Assembly (NCBI RefSeq): GCF_002812705.1
Contig: NZ_CP025030.1
Coordinates: 3,844,001-3,908,000 of the forward strand
Origin: Achromobacter spanius
GTDB taxonomy: Bacteria; Pseudomonadota; Gammaproteobacteria; Burkholderiales; Burkholderiaceae_B
Direction of reading: 5' to 3'
DNA: 64,000 bases
Shown here: positions 54,266 to 64,000 of the stretch, piece by piece
Numbering within the stretch: position 1 is the stretch's first letter
Layout of the letters: the number at the start of each line of letters is the position of its first letter
Position numbers and translations under genes: made by a program
Notes under the pieces: model-generated
Database searches by the model: none
What the model was told of the DNA's origin: nothing
Seen by the model: only the letters and a program-made list of their open reading frames with translations

Positions 54266-55435
54266 TCAAGTCAGGGGTTCTACGATCTGGACGTTGCGGC
54301 CATCATGCAGGCGGTCCACGCCTTCGACGACAACGCGCTCGGCCGGGGCCAGGCCCGCTTCCACCACGATCTGGCCGGCGTTGGCCGGACCCAGTTGCAG
54401 CACGCGGCGGGTGGCGCGGGCGTCGTCGCCGATGACGAAGACAAACGCGCCTTCCGACCCGTACTGCACGGCGGCCGACGGGATGGTGACGACGTTGTCC
54501 TGCTGCACCACAGCCAGGCGGATGTTCACGAACTGATTCGGAAACAGCGATTCATCGGCATTGTCGAAGCGGGCGCGCAAGCGCACGGTGCCGCTGCCGG
54601 TCTGGATGCGGTTGTCCAGCGCTTCCAGCGTGCCTTCGGCCAGGATGCGGCGGTCGTCGGCGTCCCAGGCTTGCACGCGCAGCACGGCGGTCTTGGCCTG
54701 CGCCTGGCGCAGCACGTCCAGCCGCGTTTCCGAAATGCTGAAGAGGGCGGATATGGGCGTGGTCTGCACCAGCGTGGTCAAGCCGTTGGCGTCATCGGCC
54801 CGCACGTGGTTGCCGGCGTCGACCCGGCGCAAACCAATGCGGCCATCCTGCGGCGCCACGATGCGGGTCAAGCCAAGCAGGCGCTTGGCATCGGCGACCC
54901 GCGCGCGGTTCAGTTCGCGCTGCGCGGTGTAGGCGCGCACCTGGGCTTCGGCGGTGTCCAGTTGCTGCCCCGCCACCGATTCCTGCCGCGCCAGCTTGCG
55001 GTAGCGCTGCAGGTCGGCCTGGGCGTTGTCCAGCAGCGCCTGGGTGCGTGCCAGTTCCCCTTCGGCCGAGGCCAGCGCGGTCTGATACGGGCGGGCGTCA
55101 ATCTCGGCCAGCAGTTGGCCACGCACCACGGCCTGGCCCTCGGTGTAATGCACGCGCATCAGTTCGCCATCGACCTGGCTGCGCAGCACCACCTGGGACA
55201 GCGGCGTGATGGTGCCCAAGGCATGCAGGTCGCGTTGCAATGGGCCGACGCGCGCGGCCGCCACGGCGACGGCAACGGGAATCTGCCCGTACTGAGGCGG
55301 CGGTGGAGTGCTGGGGCCCTTGGCGCCCGCCAGCCAATAACCGATGCCGACCAGCACGGCCAGCAACAAGGCGGCGGCGGTCAGGATCAATCGTTTGCGT
55401 GAGGGGGCAGAGCCCGCAATGGGGGGCAGAGACAT
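54266..55435 (-). CDS. mdtA: RND membrane-fusion protein, MdtA-like
   Basis: A 389-residue periplasmic adaptor. It has one N-terminal membrane anchor ([20 protein letters not shown]), the lipoyl/hairpin block [20 protein letters not shown], and a coiled-coil hairpin ([20 protein letters not shown] onward). The beta-barrel part is [13 protein letters not shown]. An ATG at 55435 is preferred to a TTG four codons earlier. First gene of mdtABC; no outer-membrane channel gene follows, so it presumably uses a TolC/OprM-type protein encoded elsewhere. No BaeSR-like regulator is adjacent. Confidence 0.92.
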   Translation of the reverse strand: MSLPPIAGSAPSRKRLILTAAALLLAVLVGIGYWLAGAKGPSTPPPPQYGQIPVAVAVAAARVGPLQRDLHALGTITPLSQVVLRSQVDGELMRVHYTEGQAVVRGQLLAEIDARPYQTALASAEGELARTQALLDNAQADLQRYRKLARQESVAGQQLDTAEAQVRAYTAQRELNRARVADAKRLLGLTRIVAPQDGRIGLRRVDAGNHVRADDANGLTTLVQTTPISALFSISETRLDVLRQAQAKTAVLRVQAWDADDRRILAEGTLEALDNRIQTGSGTVRLRARFDNADESLFPNQFVNIRLAVVQQDNVVTIPSAAVQYGSEGAFVFVIGDDARATRRVLQLGPANAGQIVVEAGLAPAERVVVEGVDRLHDGRNVQIVEPLT

Positions 55436-55483
55436 CGGGGCTGCCAATCTGGGGTGTTGCGGACAGCGGTGATTCTATATTAA

Positions 55484-55498
55484 TAATAATGATTAGCG
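55484..55498. promoter_or_regulatory. Weak Fur-like dyad between mdtA and the gene at 55585
   Basis: TAATAATGATTAGCG matches 11 of 14 informative positions of TGATAATnATTATCA in an AT-rich promoter region. The similarity may simply reflect the local A+T richness. Confidence 0.25.
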
Positions 55499-55584
55499 TT
55501 ATTGACTTCGAATTTCAAGAGGGGTTTGCGCGTATGGTTTAGAGTGGCGGCTACTTTCATCAGCCGGTTTGCAAGGAGCAGGTC

Positions 55585-56526
55585 ATGGGCGAGCATTCTC
55601 TAGAAACCCCGCGTCAGTTATTCGAGCGTCTACAAGCCCGGCTTGAGACGGAACAGGCGCGCTTGCAGCAGTGGCATGAGGTGGAAGACGAGTACCGGCG
55701 CAAGTACGCCGAAGGCCTCGCGCCGCTTGAAAAAAAGCTGCACGAACTGCGCATGAAGCTGGTGCTGTGCTTTGACCACGCGCACAAGAACATGGGATTG
55801 TCCAAGGCCGAACGCGAATTCGTGTCGGAACTGATCACCGAGTTTTCGGCGGAACTGCTGCTGCTGGACGCCAAGGGCGAGCTGCCGGCCGGTTGCGATG
55901 CCGAGCGCCTGAAGACCCTATATAAGAAGCACAACGGCGCCGACTACGACGAGGCCGCCGCTGAAGAAACCGAAGACGCCAGGGCCGAACTGATCGAGGC
56001 GCTGGAGCTGGACCCGGACACCGATCTGTCCACGTTCACGCCCACCCAGCTGCTGCGCATCATCCAAGACCAATTCGAGGACGACGACGCCGAAGAACTG
56101 CTGGCCCTGGCCCGCGCCGCGCTGCGCAACACGACTCCGAACGCGGCGGCGTGGCAGGCGATGCAGGACGAAGAACAGGCGCGTCGCCAGCAAGGCACGC
56201 CCGACCTGGGGCCGGTGGGCGAGGTGGCCGATAGCGGCCTGCCCGCCGCGAACGCCACGCTGCAAGCCCAACTGGACGAAGTGCTGCACCAGGCCAGCTA
56301 TGCGGAAGAGGGTTTCAAGCTGCGTTACGACCTGGACCCCTTCGCGTCGTTCGACCCGGAAACGGTGCTGGAAGAACTGGATGCCGACATCGAAGACATC
56401 CAGGAATACATCGGCGAGCTCGAGCACGAAGTGAGGCAGTTTGCGGACGAGGGATCGCTCAAGTCCTGGCTCAAGGCAATGCGCCGCGAAGTCGCGGCGA
56501 TTGAGCGCCGGGAAGGTCGGGCCTAA
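55585..56526 (+). CDS. Conserved acidic coiled-coil protein of unknown function
   Basis: A 313-residue cytoplasmic protein with no signal or membrane segment and no family I can name. The first 75 residues are probably coiled coil (LFERLQARLETEQARLQQWH then KKLHELRMKLVL). The middle (residues 130-195) is strongly acidic (AAAEETEDARAELIEALELD, DQFEDDDAEELLAL). The end is a helical DUF-like region (LEELDADIEDIQEYIGELEH, RREVAAIERREGRA). An AAGGAGCAGG ribosome site lies just before the ATG. Its stop overlaps the nnrS stop by 4 bp, tail to tail, so the two are not an operon. Confidence 0.8.
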   Translation: MGEHSLETPRQLFERLQARLETEQARLQQWHEVEDEYRRKYAEGLAPLEKKLHELRMKLVLCFDHAHKNMGLSKAEREFVSELITEFSAELLLLDAKGELPAGCDAERLKTLYKKHNGADYDEAAAEETEDARAELIEALELDPDTDLSTFTPTQLLRIIQDQFEDDDAEELLALARAALRNTTPNAAAWQAMQDEEQARRQQGTPDLGPVGEVADSGLPAANATLQAQLDEVLHQASYAEEGFKLRYDLDPFASFDPETVLEELDADIEDIQEYIGELEHEVRQFADEGSLKSWLKAMRREVAAIERREGRA

Positions 56527-57842
56527 GACCCGGTCCGCGCCGCCGCTTCCACGCGAATGACCGGCGCTGCCGTCTTGGCGGCGTCGGCGCGCGGGCGAAT
56601 CATCAGCGGAAAGAAGCGCCACAGGTACAAGCCCAGCGCCAGCACCCAGGCGAGCGTGGCGGCATGCAGCAAGCCGGTGGAGGCGGCGGTGGGCAACAAG
56701 GCGGCCAGCCGCAGCAGCGCCGCCAGTATCATCAGGACAAAACTGGCGACCATGGCGCGGTCGGTCTGCAATGGCCGTCCCAGGTGACCCAGCGCGGTGC
56801 GCGTCACCATGCCCAGAATCAACACTGAAAAGCCGGCTACCCCGATGACGTGGGCGGGCCAGGCGGGCCGGATCACGATCCCCAGCCAGGGGCTGTCTAC
56901 CGGATTAACCAAAGGAATGGCCAAGGGATTGGCCAAGGGCATGGCTAAGGGACTAGCCAAATACGCTGCACCCACCAGCAGCCCGACGCCCAAGCCGAAA
57001 TACCCCGCATACAGCACCCACAGCAGCGGCACGCGCCGCACTGCCCACGGTTTCCACGACACCCATTGCACCAGCGCGATCAGGCCGGTTGCGGCCAGCG
57101 CCGCCGCGGCCAGAGTCGGCAGGCCGGCCAGCAGGCAGGCAATCGCGGCCAGGCCGCTTGCCAGTTGCCAATGGCCGCTGCGCGTGTGCGCGGGAATGTT
57201 CAGGCCAGCCACGGCGCGTTGGGCGAAAAACGGCAGCACGCGACGGGCGATCAAGAGCGTCAGCACCGCCATGCACAGCAGGCCCGCATTGAAGTAACGC
57301 ATCAGCGCCATGTAGTCGCCTTGAACGGCAGCCCACAGATACAGCGCGTTGGTAGCGGCCAACCCCAGCAGCAAAACAGGCACGCCCGCATTGCGCCGAT
57401 TGCGGCTCAGCCAGACGACGCGCGCCAAGGCCGCGGCGCCCCACACGAAAAAGCCCGTGTCGGCCAGGCCGGCGATCAAGAACGCGGGGTGGCCCGGCAC
57501 CAGATACGCCACGCGCGCCACCAGCCAAAGCAGACAAAGCATGGCCAAGGCGTTGCCGCGCAGCGGATTCTTGCCGGTCCAGTTGGCGCCGGCAGTCAGC
57601 AGAAAGCCCACTGCAATGGTGGCCACAAAGCCCCACAGCATTTCGTGCGCATGCCAGAACACGCCGCCCAACACGCCGGTGATGCGCGCGGGAGCGTGCA
57701 CCCACAGCCATACGGACGCCAGCGCCCAGAAGCAGCCCGCCAGGTACAGCGGCCTGAATCCCATTTCAGTGAAGGCGCGCCATTGCGGACGAGGGCGGCG
57801 CGGGGCCGGGGGGCACGGGGCGATGGTTGGCAGTGGAGGCAT
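56523..57842 (-). CDS. nnrS: NnrS-family haem/copper membrane protein
   Basis: A 439-residue protein with about 12 helices, of the NnrS family, which protects against nitrosative stress by limiting formation of iron-NO complexes. Candidate metal ligands are in GGVFWHAHEMLWGFVATIAVG and PAWPAHVIGVAGFS; the segment TGKNPLRGNALAMLCLLWLVAR is typical of the family. A 12-bp tandem repeat inserts a tetrapeptide run (SPLA, MPLA, NPLA, IPLV, NP) near residue 300. An NsrR-like site lies 30 bp upstream of the start, in keeping with NO induction. Confidence 0.9.
   Translation of the reverse strand: MPPLPTIAPCPPAPRRPRPQWRAFTEMGFRPLYLAGCFWALASVWLWVHAPARITGVLGGVFWHAHEMLWGFVATIAVGFLLTAGANWTGKNPLRGNALAMLCLLWLVARVAYLVPGHPAFLIAGLADTGFFVWGAAALARVVWLSRNRRNAGVPVLLLGLAATNALYLWAAVQGDYMALMRYFNAGLLCMAVLTLLIARRVLPFFAQRAVAGLNIPAHTRSGHWQLASGLAAIACLLAGLPTLAAAALAATGLIALVQWVSWKPWAVRRVPLLWVLYAGYFGLGVGLLVGAAYLASPLAMPLANPLAIPLVNPVDSPWLGIVIRPAWPAHVIGVAGFSVLILGMVTRTALGHLGRPLQTDRAMVASFVLMILAALLRLAALLPTAASTGLLHAATLAWVLALGLYLWRFFPLMIRPRADAAKTAAPVIRVEAAARTGS
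56902..56961. repeat. Five tandem copies of a degenerate 12-bp unit inside nnrS
   Basis: Units GGATTAACCAAA, GGAATGGCCAAG, GGATTGGCCAAG, GGCATGGCTAAG and GGACTAGCCAAA. The unit length is a multiple of three, so copy-number change alters the protein by four residues without a frameshift. The encoded minus-strand repeat is the Pro-Leu-Ala-rich run of NnrS. Confidence 0.85.
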
Positions 57843-57871
57843 GGCGGCGCTGATCGCTCTAAGATGGCTTT

Positions 57872-57894
57872 AAGATGTATTGAAAATGCATATT
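57872..57894. promoter_or_regulatory. NsrR-like binding site upstream of nnrS
   Basis: AAGATGTATT and AAATGCATATT are the two arms of a 23-bp imperfect palindrome. Compared with the NsrR consensus (arms AAGATGYATTT and AAATRCATCTT) 20 of 22 positions agree. A partial extra copy (AAGATGGCTTTAAGATG) overlaps on the nnrS side. NsrR is an NO-sensing Fe-S repressor. Confidence 0.75.
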
Positions 57895-58099
57895 AAACCT
57901 CACCCGGGCGGACGACCAAGCTCCCCGCTTGATCCAGCGCAAACGCATGGCAGTCCTGTCCCGGATGCCCCCGGGGCGGCCTCCCGAAAGCGGGCAAATG
58001 CCCAGAACGCCGAGTCTTTGCTGGCATACTCGCCGCGGGCGGACGCGCGTTTGCCCGATGCGCTTTTGTCCCGGAAAGTCCCTTGTTATCGGAGCATGC

Positions 58100-58597
58100 A
58101 TGAGCCCAGTTTTTGGTATCGCCGGCCGGTCCGGCAGCGGCAAGACGACCCTGATCGAGGCGATGCTGCCCCTGCTGGCGGCGCGCGGCCTGCGCGTCAA
58201 TGTCATCAAGCACAGCCACCACGATTTTCAGATGGAGCCGCCGGGCAAGGACAGCGCGCGCTTCCGGCTGGCGGGCGCGCACGAAGTGATGGTGGCATCG
58301 CCGTTTCGCTACGCCATCGTGCACGAACTGCGCGGCACACCCGAGCCGACGCTGGAAGAACAAGTGGCGCGCTTGTCGCCCGCTGACCTGGTGCTGGTGG
58401 AAGGTTTCAAACATGCGGCGATTGCGCGCATCGAGGTGTACCGCCCGGCGCTGGGCAAGCCGCCGTTGCATGCGGAAGACAGCGGCTTTCTGGCGGTGGT
58501 GACTGATGCGCCGTTGGACACCGCCTTGCCTTGTCTGCCCTTGAATGATCCCGAGCGCGTGGTGGATTTTCTGTGTGACGCGCTTGGACTGGCCTGA
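58100..58597 (+). CDS. mobB: Molybdopterin-guanine dinucleotide biosynthesis adaptor protein
   Basis: A 165-residue P-loop GTP-binding protein: [18 protein letters not shown] (Walker A), [20 protein letters not shown], and [20 protein letters not shown], which is the MobB signature. It assists MobA in attaching GMP to the molybdenum cofactor. GGAG precedes the ATG at 58100. It is divergent from nnrS. The YedY1-like enzyme of this window belongs to a family that uses cofactor without the nucleotide, so MobB presumably serves other molybdoenzymes such as nitrate reductase. Confidence 0.92.
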   Translation: MSPVFGIAGRSGSGKTTLIEAMLPLLAARGLRVNVIKHSHHDFQMEPPGKDSARFRLAGAHEVMVASPFRYAIVHELRGTPEPTLEEQVARLSPADLVLVEGFKHAAIARIEVYRPALGKPPLHAEDSGFLAVVTDAPLDTALPCLPLNDPERVVDFLCDALGLA

Positions 58598-58694
58598 AAG
58601 CGCATGCTGTTTGGTCAACACAGCTTTTATTTCTATGCTGAATGACAGTGGCGTCATTAAATAATGACGTCGTTGAAATATCAGGCCTAAGACG

Positions 58695-58732
58695 AAAACC
58701 GATACTAGTACGACAATAAAACTTCGGTTTTT
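58695..58732. terminator. Possible bidirectional terminator-like hairpin after mobB
   Basis: AAAACCGA (58695-58702) is complementary to TCGGTTTT (58724-58731), with T-rich sequence following. The loop of 21 bases is long, so efficiency is uncertain. Confidence 0.4.
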
Positions 58733-58876
58733 ACTTTTTATTTAAATCAGATCTCAAGCGTACCGCTTGCCGAATCCTTTTCGGTATCGCGTCGCGCCGT
58801 GCTGGAATATGTCTGCCGATCGCTTCGCTTTCCGGCCTTCCAGCGGTGTGTCACAACACTCTCCCGATTATCTCCA

Positions 58877-58904
58877 AGCCCTTTCACATCTGCGTGCAAG
58901 GGCT
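58877..58904 (+). promoter_or_regulatory. Hairpin in the leader of the trimeric adhesin gene
   Basis: AGCCCTT (58877-58883) pairs with AAGGGCT (58898-58904), followed by CTTTCTG. It resembles a short intrinsic terminator or attenuator about 250 bases before the adhesin start. Confidence 0.4.
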
Positions 58905-59148
58905 CTTTCTGTCATGGGCGCGCAGGGGGTTTCACTGCAATTCAGTTTAGTTATCGGATTAATAAGATGGTATTCATATTGGCTTTCACGGTATTGCGAC
59001 AAAACACATTTCGGAATAATCGCATTCACTAGCATTCCTAACAGAAATGTCTGAATTCGATGGGAAAAAGTCCTCTGATTCTTACTAAATGGAATCAGCG
59101 TCGCGTTACTGGTTGCGGGTTGCAAAAATTCGTCAATGGAGAGTGGCC

Positions 59149-62100
59149 GTGAATAAAATCTATAACCTCGTGTGGAACCAGATCATCGGTGCGTGGGTAG
59201 CTGTGTCCGAATTGACGAAAACCCGCGGAAAATCCAATCGAGGGGCACGGCAAGCCGCGCTGCGCAGGGCCGGGGGAATCGCGGCGCCATTGATGTTGGC
59301 CGCGGCGGTGGGGGGCACGGCCTGGGCGGGCACCGCCATCCAGGGAATCATCGTCAACCCCATCACCACCGGCGGTTTGACGCCGGCCTCGGTCGATGCA
59401 AACTCCATTGCCATTGGCGGCGGATTCGGCGCTACGGCAACGAACGTCAGCGTGGCGATTGGGGACGCGTCGGTTGCCACCGGTACCAACTCGGTCGCCG
59501 TGGGCCGCCTGGCCATCGTGACCGGCAACAACGCCACGGGCGTGGGGTCGTCGTCAACGGCCAGCGGCATTGGCGCCACCGCTTTTGGCTCCAACGCCAC
59601 GGCAAGCGCCAACAACACCGTGGCGGTGGGCGCATCGGCGTCCGCTTCCAACACCAGCGCCACGGCGGTGGGCCAGGGCGCTTCCGCGTCAGGCAACAGT
59701 TCGTCGGCGTTCGGCACGGGCGCGTCGGCACTGGGGGCCAGTTCCGTGGCGCTGGGACAGAACTCAACGTCGGCCGGCAACAGCTCTATTGCATTGGGCC
59801 AATTGTCCAGCACGTCCGCCGGTAACGCGGTGTCTATCGGCGTGTCGTCAACCGCGACGGCGACGGGCGCGGTGGCGGTGGGTTCTTCCGCCGAAGCACG
59901 TGGAATTTCGGCGTTTGCCGGGGGTATCAATGCGCAGGCCCTGAACCAGAACTCGTTGGCCATCGGGTCCAGCGCCGTCGCGGGCGCCTTGGTGGGGGCG
60001 CCCATCAACGACACGGCCTTGGGCAACAACGCGCTGGCAAGCGGCGGCAGTTCGTTGGCGGCGGGCAATGGCGCGCGTGCCACCGCGGCGGGCGCCGTCG
60101 GGTTGGGCGGTAACTCCACCAGCGGCGCGTCGGCGGCGGCCATCAACGCCGTGGCGATAGGCGGGCAGTCGTCGGTGACGGCGGCGGCAACATCGGGCAT
60201 CGCCATCGGGCGCGATGCGCGCGCCATCGGCGCGTTCGGCATCGCAGTGGGCGATGGGTCCAGGTCCAACGCCACCGGCCAGAACGTGGCGATTGGTTCG
60301 TCGGGCACCGCTGCCAACGCGGCCACGGCAACGGGCGGCGCGGTGGCCATTGGACGGCAACAGACCGCCACGGGCGATGGCGCGGTGGCCATCGGCGACC
60401 CTAACGTCGCCACCGGCACCGGCGCGGTTGCCGTGGGCGCCGACAACACCGCGACGGCAGCAGGCGCCGTGGCTATCGGCAATACCAACTCGGCGGTAAC
60501 GCCCGGGGCGGTGGCCTTGGGCTCGGGCTCGCAGGCCAGCGGGGGCAACGGGGCGTTTGGGGCCGGCTTTTCGTCGAATGCAGCCGGCCGTGGCGCCGTC
60601 TCCATCGGCAACACCAACCCGGCAACCGGGCAAGGCGCGGTCGCCATCGGTGACCTGAACACGGCGTCCGGGCTGGCGTCCATCGCCATCGGCTCGGGCT
60701 CATTGGCGACATCGGGCAGCACCATCGCGTTGGGCTATCAGGCCGCCGCCACGGCGGGGCAGGCCGTCGCCATCGGCTATCAAAGCGTCACCGGTGGCAC
60801 CAACAGCGTCACGGTGGGCTATCAAAGTGCGGCCGCCGGGTCGAACTCGGTGGCGATGGGGGCCAACGCCATTGCCTCGGGCACGTCGTCGGTCGCGATC
60901 GGCCGGGGGGCCATTGCCCAGGGGCTTGAAGACACCTTCATCGGGGTCGGCGCCGGCACGGGCACCCTCGCAAGCCGTGGCCAGAACACGGCAATCGGCG
61001 CCTACGCCGGAACGCTGGCCACGGGCGAAGGCACCACCGCCATTGGCCAGGACGCGGGCCAGAACGTGTCGGGTGACGACAACCTGGCGGCAGGGCGTGG
61101 GGCGGGCAGCAACGTCACGGTGGACCGCACCGTGGCCTTGGGCTATCTGGCCAATACCAACATCGCGAACTCGGTGGCGCTGGGTAGCAACTCATCCACC
61201 ACGGCGGCGCTTTCCACCAGCACGGCCGGTACGACGTCCTATGGCAGCGCGACCATCAGCGGCAATACCTACAACTTCGGAGGCGGCCAGGGCACGCCCA
61301 CGGGTGTCGTCAGCGTGGGCGACGCCGGATCGACGCGCCGCATCCAGCGCGTGGCCACCGGCTTGCTCAGCTCGAACAGCACGGACGCGGTCAACGGCTC
61401 GCAGCTTTTCGCGGTGGCGCAGCAAGTGGCGTCCATTTCGCCTACCCCGACGAATTACTTCAACGCCAACTCCACCGTAACGGGGGTAGGCAGCAACACG
61501 CGGGCCAACTCGGGGGCAACGGGCACGGACGCCATTGCCATTGGCGGCAGCGCCGCCGCGGCGGGCCTGAATGCCACGGCAATCGGCAGGACGGCAACGG
61601 CGTCGGGCGGGGGGTCCATTGCCCTGGGCGACGCGGCGCAGACATCCGCGATCAACGCCATTGCGTTGGGTACTGGAGCAACCTCCGGCGTGCCTGGCGC
61701 GGTGGCCCTGGGCGCGGGATCGGCAGGTGCAGCCAACGTGGTGACCAGCGGCGTGGTGTCACCCAGCTCGGCGGGCCCCATCGCGGGAGTTGCGTTCAAT
61801 AACACGGCCAACATGGCGACTGGCGCGATATCAGTCGGTACGCCCAGCGCCAAGCGCCAGATCAAGAACGTGGCTGACGGCTCGGATTCCAATGACGCCG
61901 TGACAGTGCGGCAGATGACGGCCGTGGCCAGCGCCGCGAACTCGGGCATGAACAACCTGGGCACCAGCGTCGCCACCAACCTGGGCGGCGGCGCGACCTA
62001 CACCGCCGCCTCGGGCACCATCGGCACGCCCACCTACAGCGTGCAGGGCACGTCCTTCACCAACGTGGGCACGGCGGTAGGCGGTTTGGATTCGGCGGTG

Positions 62101-64000
62101 ACCGACCTGGTCACCGGCAAGATCGGTCCATTCGTGTCGGACAACAGCGTGACGACGGTGCAGGCGGTGTCGTCGGGCGCGAGCGCGGCGGCGGGCGGCT
62201 TTGGATCGTCGGCCACGGGCGCGGCGTCCACGGTCCTGGGCAACCAGTCCACCGACAACGGCGTCGCCAACTCCACCATCTTGGGACAAGGCGCGTCGGT
62301 GGTCGCGGGGCTTACGGGGTCCAACGTGGTGCTGGGCCAGGGCTCGAGCGCGTCGCTGGGCGCTCAGACGGGCTATACCGCATTCGGCCTGTCTGCGCCG
62401 CAGAACGCCAACGGTGAAGTCTCGGTGGGTTCGGGGGCCATCCGCCGCCAGATCACCAACGTGGCGGCGGGCAGCGCGCTGACGGATGCCGTCAACGTGG
62501 GGCAACTGAGCGGCGCCGCGTCCAACCTGGGCGCAAGCATTGCCACCGGCCTGGGAGGCGGTGCGACCTACAACGCTGCTTCAGGTGCGATCAGCGCGCC
62601 GTCATATACCGTGCAAGGCATGGCGTACGACGATGTCGGCGCGGCGCTGGAAAGCGCGGATGAGGCCATCAACAATCTGGTGGCGGGCGAGTCGGGGCCG
62701 TTCGTTTCGGACAACAGCGTCACCGCCACGCAGGCCGTGGCGTCGGGCGCAAACGCCAGCGCGGGCGGCTTTGGCGCGTCGGCCACGGGCGCCGCCTCGA
62801 CCGTCGTGGGCAACCAGGCCAGGGACAACGCGGTCGCCAACTCGACTGTCGTGGGGCAGGGCGCGTCCATCGCCACGGGGCTCTCGGGAGCCAACGTTGC
62901 CCTGGGTCAAGGCTCCGAGGCGGCCACGAGGTCGCAGACGGGCTATACGGCGTTTGGCTTGACCATGCCGCAGAACTCGGGCGGCGAAGTGTCGGTGGGC
63001 TCGGCCTCCGTCCGCCGCAAGATCACGAACGTGGCGGCCGGCCTTGCGCCGACCGACGCCGTGAACGTGGGGCAGTTGAGCGGGGCGGCGTTCAACCTGG
63101 GCACCGCCATGGCGGCCCGCCTGGGAGGCGGGGCCATTTACGACGGCGCGGCAGGAACGATCAGCGCGCCCAGCTACACCATTCAAGGCACGGCGTACAC
63201 CGATGTGGGCGCGGCATTTGGCGGCGCGGACACGGCAATCTCCAATTTGCTGGCGGGCGAGGCGGGCCCGTTCGTATCGGATCACAGCGTCACCATGGCG
63301 CAAGCGGTGGCCTCCGGCGCCAACGCCAGCGCGGGCGGTTTTGGCGCCATCGCCTCGGGCCCGGGTTCCACGGTGTACGGCAATCAGGCCAATGACAACG
63401 GCGTGGCCGGCTCGTCGATATTGGGCCAGGGCGCGTTCGTCGACGCTGGCGTGACGGGTTCGAACGTGGTCTTGGGCCAGGATTCGTCGGCCGTGGTGGG
63501 CGCGCAAGGCGGCTACACCGCCTTCGGCTTGTCGGGGGCGCAGACCTCCATCGGCGAAGTGTCGGTGGGCACCGCCGCCGGCCGGCGCCAGATCACCAAC
63601 GTGGCGGCCGGCAGCGCGGCGACCGATGCGGTCAACGTGGCGCAACTGACGGGTGTGTCCTCTGCCGCAACAACGGGCCTCGGTACCTTGGGTTCCAGCG
63701 TGGCGTCCAACCTCGGCGGTGGATCGGTCTTCGATCCGGCGACGGGCACGGTTAGTGCGCCGACTTACGGTGTGCAGGGAACCACCCACTCGAACCTGGG
63801 CAGCGCGATCGGCGGCCTGGATACGGCAGTGACCGGCCTTAGCACCGGTAAGACAGGCCCGTCCGTATCGGACAACAGCGTGACGACGGTGCAAGCCGTT
63901 GCCTCTGGCGCGGATGCATCGGCGGGCGGTTTCGGTGCGTCGGCGACGGGTGCGGCGTCGACTGTCATTGGCAACCAGGCAAGCGACAACGGCGTTGCGG
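59149..64000 (+). CDS. Giant trimeric autotransporter adhesin (YadA-like), N-terminal part, runs off right edge
   Basis: An open frame of 1617 codons starting at GTG 59149 (GGAGAG just upstream) and still open at the edge. It begins with an ESPR signal ([20 protein letters not shown]), cleaved after GTAWA at residue 60. Residues 80-750 are YadA-head repeats of about 14 residues ([19 protein letters not shown] and many variants). From about residue 740 HANS-like connectors ([22 protein letters not shown]) alternate with stalk and head modules repeated every 190 residues. The C-terminal trimeric anchor lies outside the window. Type Vc adhesins mediate attachment and autoaggregation. The start is a GTG, unlike the other two ESPR genes. 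Confidence 0.93.
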   Translation, partial: MNKIYNLVWNQIIGAWVAVSELTKTRGKSNRGARQAALRRAGGIAAPLMLAAAVGGTAWAGTAIQGIIVNPITTGGLTPASVDANSIAIGGGFGATATNVSVAIGDASVATGTNSVAVGRLAIVTGNNATGVGSSSTASGIGATAFGSNATASANNTVAVGASASASNTSATAVGQGASASGNSSSAFGTGASALGASSVALGQNSTSAGNSSIALGQLSSTSAGNAVSIGVSSTATATGAVAVGSSAEARGISAFAGGINAQALNQNSLAIGSSAVAGALVGAPINDTALGNNALASGGSSLAAGNGARATAAGAVGLGGNSTSGASAAAINAVAIGGQSSVTAAATSGIAIGRDARAIGAFGIAVGDGSRSNATGQNVAIGSSGTAANAATATGGAVAIGRQQTATGDGAVAIGDPNVATGTGAVAVGADNTATAAGAVAIGNTNSAVTPGAVALGSGSQASGGNGAFGAGFSSNAAGRGAVSIGNTNPATGQGAVAIGDLNTASGLASIAIGSGSLATSGSTIALGYQAAATAGQAVAIGYQSVTGGTNSVTVGYQSAAAGSNSVAMGANAIASGTSSVAIGRGAIAQGLEDTFIGVGAGTGTLASRGQNTAIGAYAGTLATGEGTTAIGQDAGQNVSGDDNLAAGRGAGSNVTVDRTVALGYLANTNIANSVALGSNSSTTAALSTSTAGTTSYGSATISGNTYNFGGGQGTPTGVVSVGDAGSTRRIQRVATGLLSSNSTDAVNGSQLFAVAQQVASISPTPTNYFNANSTVTGVGSNTRANSGATGTDAIAIGGSAAAAGLNATAIGRTATASGGGSIALGDAAQTSAINAIALGTGATSGVPGAVALGAGSAGAANVVTSGVVSPSSAGPIAGVAFNNTANMATGAISVGTPSAKRQIKNVADGSDSNDAVTVRQMTAVASAANSGMNNLGTSVATNLGGGATYTAASGTIGTPTYSVQGTSFTNVGTAVGGLDSAVTDLVTGKIGPFVSDNSVTTVQAVSSGASAAAGGFGSSATGAASTVLGNQSTDNGVANSTILGQGASVVAGLTGSNVVLGQGSSASLGAQTGYTAFGLSAPQNANGEVSVGSGAIRRQITNVAAGSALTDAVNVGQLSGAASNLGASIATGLGGGATYNAASGAISAPSYTVQGMAYDDVGAALESADEAINNLVAGESGPFVSDNSVTATQAVASGANASAGGFGASATGAASTVVGNQARDNAVANSTVVGQGASIATGLSGANVALGQGSEAATRSQTGYTAFGLTMPQNSGGEVSVGSASVRRKITNVAAGLAPTDAVNVGQLSGAAFNLGTAMAARLGGGAIYDGAAGTISAPSYTIQGTAYTDVGAAFGGADTAISNLLAGEAGPFVSDHSVTMAQAVASGANASAGGFGAIASGPGSTVYGNQANDNGVAGSSILGQGAFVDAGVTGSNVVLGQDSSAVVGAQGGYTAFGLSGAQTSIGEVSVGTAAGRRQITNVAAGSAATDAVNVAQLTGVSSAATTGLGTLGSSVASNLGGGSVFDPATGTVSAPTYGVQGTTHSNLGSAIGGLDTAVTGLSTGKTGPSVSDNSVTTVQAVASGADASAGGFGASATGAASTVIGNQASDNGVA
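61860..63600 (+). repeat. Tandem 190-residue (570-bp) modules in the trimeric adhesin
   Basis: The module marker GATCACCAAC or its variants recurs at 61860, 62451, 63021 and 63591, giving spacings of 591, 570 and 570 bp. Each module encodes [20 protein letters not shown], then [49 protein letters not shown] and YTAFGL. The first module is seven residues longer, and the fourth continues past the edge. Confidence 0.9.

Larger units (their letters stand above)
58598..59148. other. Long AT-rich intergenic leader before the trimeric adhesin
   Basis: About 550 bases without a supportable gene, conspicuously richer in A+T than the surroundings. It holds two hairpins (58695-58732 and 58877-58904) and a third dyad around ATGAC...GTCAT at 58642-58670. 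Long AT-rich leaders are usual before surface-protein genes controlled by nucleoid proteins. Confidence 0.6.

Noticed and set aside
59160..60725. A 521-residue minus-strand ORF rich in Ala and Pro
   Set aside because: It is the antisense shadow of the head-repeat region of the trimeric adhesin, which has signal peptide, ESPR and periodic repeats on the plus strand.
61860..63600. Mobile element or CRISPR explanation for the 570-bp periodicity
   Set aside because: The repeats are in frame (190 codons), encode head-stalk modules, and show no inverted ends or spacers.

Overview
The window reads as a stretch of chromosome from a GC-rich betaproteobacterium of the Alcaligenaceae, most like Achromobacter or Bordetella. 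The reasons are the two Bug-type periplasmic binding proteins, three type V secreted proteins with the extended signal peptide region (ESPR), dense LysR, IclR and MocR regulator-target pairs, and the overall gene style. The species call is an inference from gene content; no rRNA or tRNA gene was found.

Layout. 1-700: the 5' part of a hipA toxin gene and its hipB antitoxin. 765-5614: two paralogous LysR regulators bracketing a cupin and carboxymuconolactone-decarboxylase pair, a deleted alpha/beta hydrolase and an MFS exporter. 5900-20219: two large convergent autotransporter genes; the 4.5 kb between their 3' ends is an insertion-sequence graveyard (IS3 remnant, a nearly complete IS3-family element with a broken orfB, an IS256 remnant) that also holds an AT-rich orphan membrane-protein gene. 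20439-25979: a periplasmic methionine-oxidation defence locus (MsrA, MsrB, methionine-rich MrpX-like peptide, YedY1-like molybdoenzyme, YedZ1-like cytochrome b) next to an OmpR-type two-component system. 26050-27207: nitronate monooxygenase.

27395-36487: a probable mevalonate / 3-hydroxy-3-methylglutarate catabolic locus. An IclR regulator diverges from HMG-CoA lyase, a family III CoA-transferase and a Bug binding protein. A MocR regulator diverges from class II (degradative) HMG-CoA reductase, a small membrane protein and a TctA-type permease. The two operons converge on a remnant of an SMP-30 gene. Together they could import the substrate, convert mevalonate or HMG to HMG-CoA and cleave it to acetyl-CoA and acetoacetate. 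Both promoters carry clear dyad sequences.

36540-39221: anaerobic ribonucleotide reductase nrdD-nrdG, with a pair of NrdR-like boxes and an FNR-like box upstream. 39269-41321: PepSY and DUF3325 membrane proteins typical of siderophore loci, with a Fur-like site. 41452-44531: ferritin-like protein, catalase HPII and a strong terminator. 44601-48093: M20 peptidase and Bug protein with a divergent LysR regulator. 48050-55435: an MdtABC-type RND efflux system. 55585-58597: an acidic conserved protein of unknown role, NnrS under an apparent NsrR site, and MobB. From 59149 a giant trimeric autotransporter adhesin begins and runs off the right edge; its visible part includes 570-bp tandem modules.

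The most interesting items are the HMG/mevalonate locus with its two operators, the methionine-scavenging locus wired to a two-component system, the orphan membrane protein stranded among insertion sequences, the poly(G) tracts in the first autotransporter, and the repeat architecture of the terminal adhesin.
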